Assembly: GCA_029204225.1 (NCBI GenBank)
Contig: CM055106.1
Location: 36,983,946-37,047,945 of the forward strand
DNA: 64,000 nucleotides
Source: Diphasiastrum complanatum
Lineage: Eukaryota > Streptophyta > Lycopodiopsida > Lycopodiales > Lycopodiaceae
Direction of reading: 5' to 3'
Numbering within the stretch: the first letter of the stretch is position 1; each line of letters starts with the position of its first letter. The notes below the pieces were generated by a model that saw nothing but the letters and a program-made list of their open reading frames with translations, did not search any database and was not told the DNA's origin. This document shows positions 61,636-64,000 of the stretch, one piece after another. The translations under genes and the position numbers were made by a program.

Positions 61636-63454
61636 AAGCACGATAGGGTTTCTATTTTGCAAGAACACAGTAGTTTTGATAGCTTCACCCCATAAAGAAT
61701 CAGTAACTCCCATATGTGTCATCATTTCCCTAGCTGCTTCGACGTTGGTACGATTCTTCCTTTCAGCTACCCCATTTTGTTGAGGTGTATCAACCTGTGC
61801 AAACTCCTGTTTAATGCCATGCTCCTTGCAAAAATCAATAAAATTTGTGGAACGATACTCACCACCACGATTTGCCCTGAGTACCTTGATCTTAGCACCT
61901 GACTGATTTTCAACCAATGCTTTGAAGCTTTTGAAGCATCCAAATGTGTCAGACTTCTACTTAATGGTGTAGATCCAGGTTTTTCGTGAGTAATCATCAA
62001 TGAAGGTTAGCAAATAAAATGCTTTACCAATAGACATTACCTTCATTGGCCCACATAGGTTAGAGTGTATCAAACTCAAGCACTCGTTTTGCCCTTGTTG
62101 CTTCTTCTTTGTTGAACTTCTTCCTATGTAACTTGCCTAGCATGCACTCCTTGCAAATGGACTCTTCTTTGTCATCCAAACTAGGTAGACCTGTTACGAA
62201 GTAGCCTCAAGCTCTTGAAGTTCAAATGCCCTACACGTCTATGCCATAAATCACTTGTGATATAGATGTAGATGCTAACCCATTGCACTTCGTAACAATA
62301 GCATTTAACTTGTACAAACCACAAGTTCTATCCCTAAAGCCATCAACAATCACCTTGAAACCCATTTCACATCCTTGATCTAGCATTTCTTTTTGTTGAA
62401 CTCCACCTTCAACTTATGATCTGTCTTTGTACCAACAGATAAAAGACTCTTCTGAAGACCAGGAACATACAACACATTTTCAATTACCTGCACAATTTTA
62501 AACCATGATTTGTTGCCACTCATGTGTCTCGCTGCTCCTGAGTCCACGTACCAATGCGTGTTATCAATGGAATGCTGTGATGCTAATGCTGTTGCAAATG
62601 CCGTGCCTTGATCTTCGTTATCGCTATCATTCTCTTCTTTGACAAAATTGGTCAACTGCTTCACTTTGCCTATTTTAATATCCACCTTCTTCTTGTGACA
62701 ATCTCTTGCCCAATGTCCAGGCTTTTGGCAATTGAAACAGTTGCTTCTTCTTGCCTGATGTGGATCCTTGATTGTCATCCTCCACATTTGACTTCTTGGG
62801 TTGCTTCTTGTATTTATGCTTCCCTTTGGCTAGCATTGCTTGATCTTCTGATGTGAGAAGTCGAGGTTTTACCACTTCACGCCTTTGTTCCTCCTTTAGG
62901 ATGATGCCGTGAAGATTTTCAAATGTTGGTAGTCTCTCCCTCGAAGCAATGCCACTTGCAAACATTTGAAAATTTTCAGATAGGCCGTTCATAGCTGTGT
63001 GAACTAGCTCAACAATCTCTTATTGGCTCTCCAATAGCTGTCAACTAGTGTGGTAACTCCTTATTCGTGTGAAATAGGACCCTACGCCCTCATTCTCCTC
63101 CATGCGAACACTTATGAGTTTGGTCATCAAAACCATCATTCAAGAGGAGTTCGTCGTCTGAAACTATGTTTTGAGTGCATCCCAAGCGCCTTTTGCTAAT
63201 ACAGCTTCACTAATGTGGGCAATGACATGATCCTTCACTGACAAATTTATCAAGGATAAGGCCTTCTGTGCCCTTTTGTCAAATGCACGAATATCGGTTG
63301 GAGTTGTAGTTGGCTGTTGTTCCACCCTAGTGACAATGTCCCACAGCTCCTTTTCCATGTAAATACTTTTCGTTTTGAATTTCCAAATGCTATAATTGGA
63401 TACCCCGTCCAATTTACTAGCTTCTCCAAGCACGGATTCCCCTAATCCTGCCAT
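61636..63454 (-). mobile_element. Ty1/copia family C-like: gag, protease and integrase, broken
   Basis: Read on the minus strand: gag start MAGLGESVLGEASKLDGVSN at 63454, a second gag segment near 62990, the knuckle CFNCQKPGHWARDC near 62730, the protease signature WYVDSGAARHMS near 62540, LLSVGTKTDHKLKVEF near 62420, and the integrase core (TPQQNGVAERKNRT) near 61780. It is a relative, not a copy, of the plus-strand element at 60256. It has several breaks and no LTR in view. Confidence 0.85.
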
Positions 63455-64000
63455 TTTGCCAAAAATTGCTCCTATAGCACTTTAATGAGGCCCAATGACA
63501 AGCTTATAGAGCAATTTAGACATCTAAAAGTCAACTTTAAGGTCTGACCAAAAAGTTTCAGGACCTCCCGTTGTTTTTTAGCCAAATCGGTGTCGTCCTA
63601 TGAAATGCCCTTTGTCACCAACTCCTAACTACTTGCCCACTGGAATAGTGAACGACTTTTGGCGCACTCCGAACACTTTTTCCATGGCAATCTCTCTGTT
63701 TTCAGGTATTGTACTTGCAGGGTACATGTTGCGTCCATGTTCTTGTATAAGGGAATCAAAATAATTCCTGACGTGGATAGCCGGTCACTCCAGGTGTATA
63801 TGGTTATTAGTTATGCCTCATCATTCCGGGCTTGGCCTGTAAAGTAATTAATAATCATATGAGGGCCCAGACCTATAATTGGACATAGGAGCACATGCAT
63901 AGTGAATGACTACTTTAATGCAAGAATAGGAGGTCAATAGCTCAATATAGGTTGCATGGGGATCCTAGGGAATATTCTCTCTCTCTCTCATGAGGAGAAT
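63455..64000. other. Leader side of the family C-like element, then unknown sequence
   Basis: No gene is recognised. A primer site or LTR of the minus-strand copia element should lie in this direction but none is clear before the window ends. A short (tc)n run lies near 63978. Confidence 0.4.

Overview
The window looks like nuclear DNA of a land plant with a large, repeat-filled genome. The evidence is a chloroplast-type arogenate dehydratase gene with eleven coding exons, plant Ty1/copia and Ty3/gypsy elements with plant-type primer sites, and plant gene fragments (U-box/ARM E3 ligase, arginine decarboxylase). The long introns, old scrambled retroelements and an unfamiliar multi-exon family would fit a fern, lycophyte or gymnosperm better than a compact angiosperm genome, but the sequence alone does not settle this.

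Layout. 1-5780: old LTR-retroelement sequence on both sides of one LTR (2776-3395), ending in four copies of a 319-368 bp tandem repeat. 5781-9600: mostly non-coding, with a cluster of broken host-gene fragments at 7.3-8.9 kb (possible hemerythrin-like, U-box/ARM E3 ligase, arginine decarboxylase). 9600-13100: a composition-shifted block of GA/TA microsatellites, 84-bp repeats and two unrecognised coding-like stretches, abutting a broken copia element (13110 to about 15000). 15100-17040: short repeats, then a tandem array of about 270 bp units carrying long hairpins.

17100-22030 holds the most unusual gene. A clean seven-exon reading frame (579 aa) contains a ParB/sulfiredoxin-like WDANHR motif. 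It is followed in the same orientation by exons resembling the core of a beta-class (N4-cytosine/N6-adenine) DNA methyltransferase and a basic nuclear-localisation-like tail. I do not know of a described plant gene with this arrangement.

22030-42370: intergenic DNA and a mosaic of at least five copia fragments and one gypsy element (33499-37467), with several junctions where neighbouring fragments lie on opposite strands. 42380-52100: the arogenate dehydratase gene, apparently intact, with two G-boxes upstream, a probable 5' leader intron and a 3.1-kb ninth intron. It makes phenylalanine in plastids and is the one clearly functional gene here. 52100-56700: gene-poor DNA with small tandem duplications and a 400-bp fold-back element. 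56700-64000: three broken copia copies, two of them meeting on opposite strands near 61637.

Only the dehydratase gene is called with high confidence as a working host gene; the ParB/methyltransferase-like locus is next. Almost everything else is fossil mobile DNA or simple repeat.
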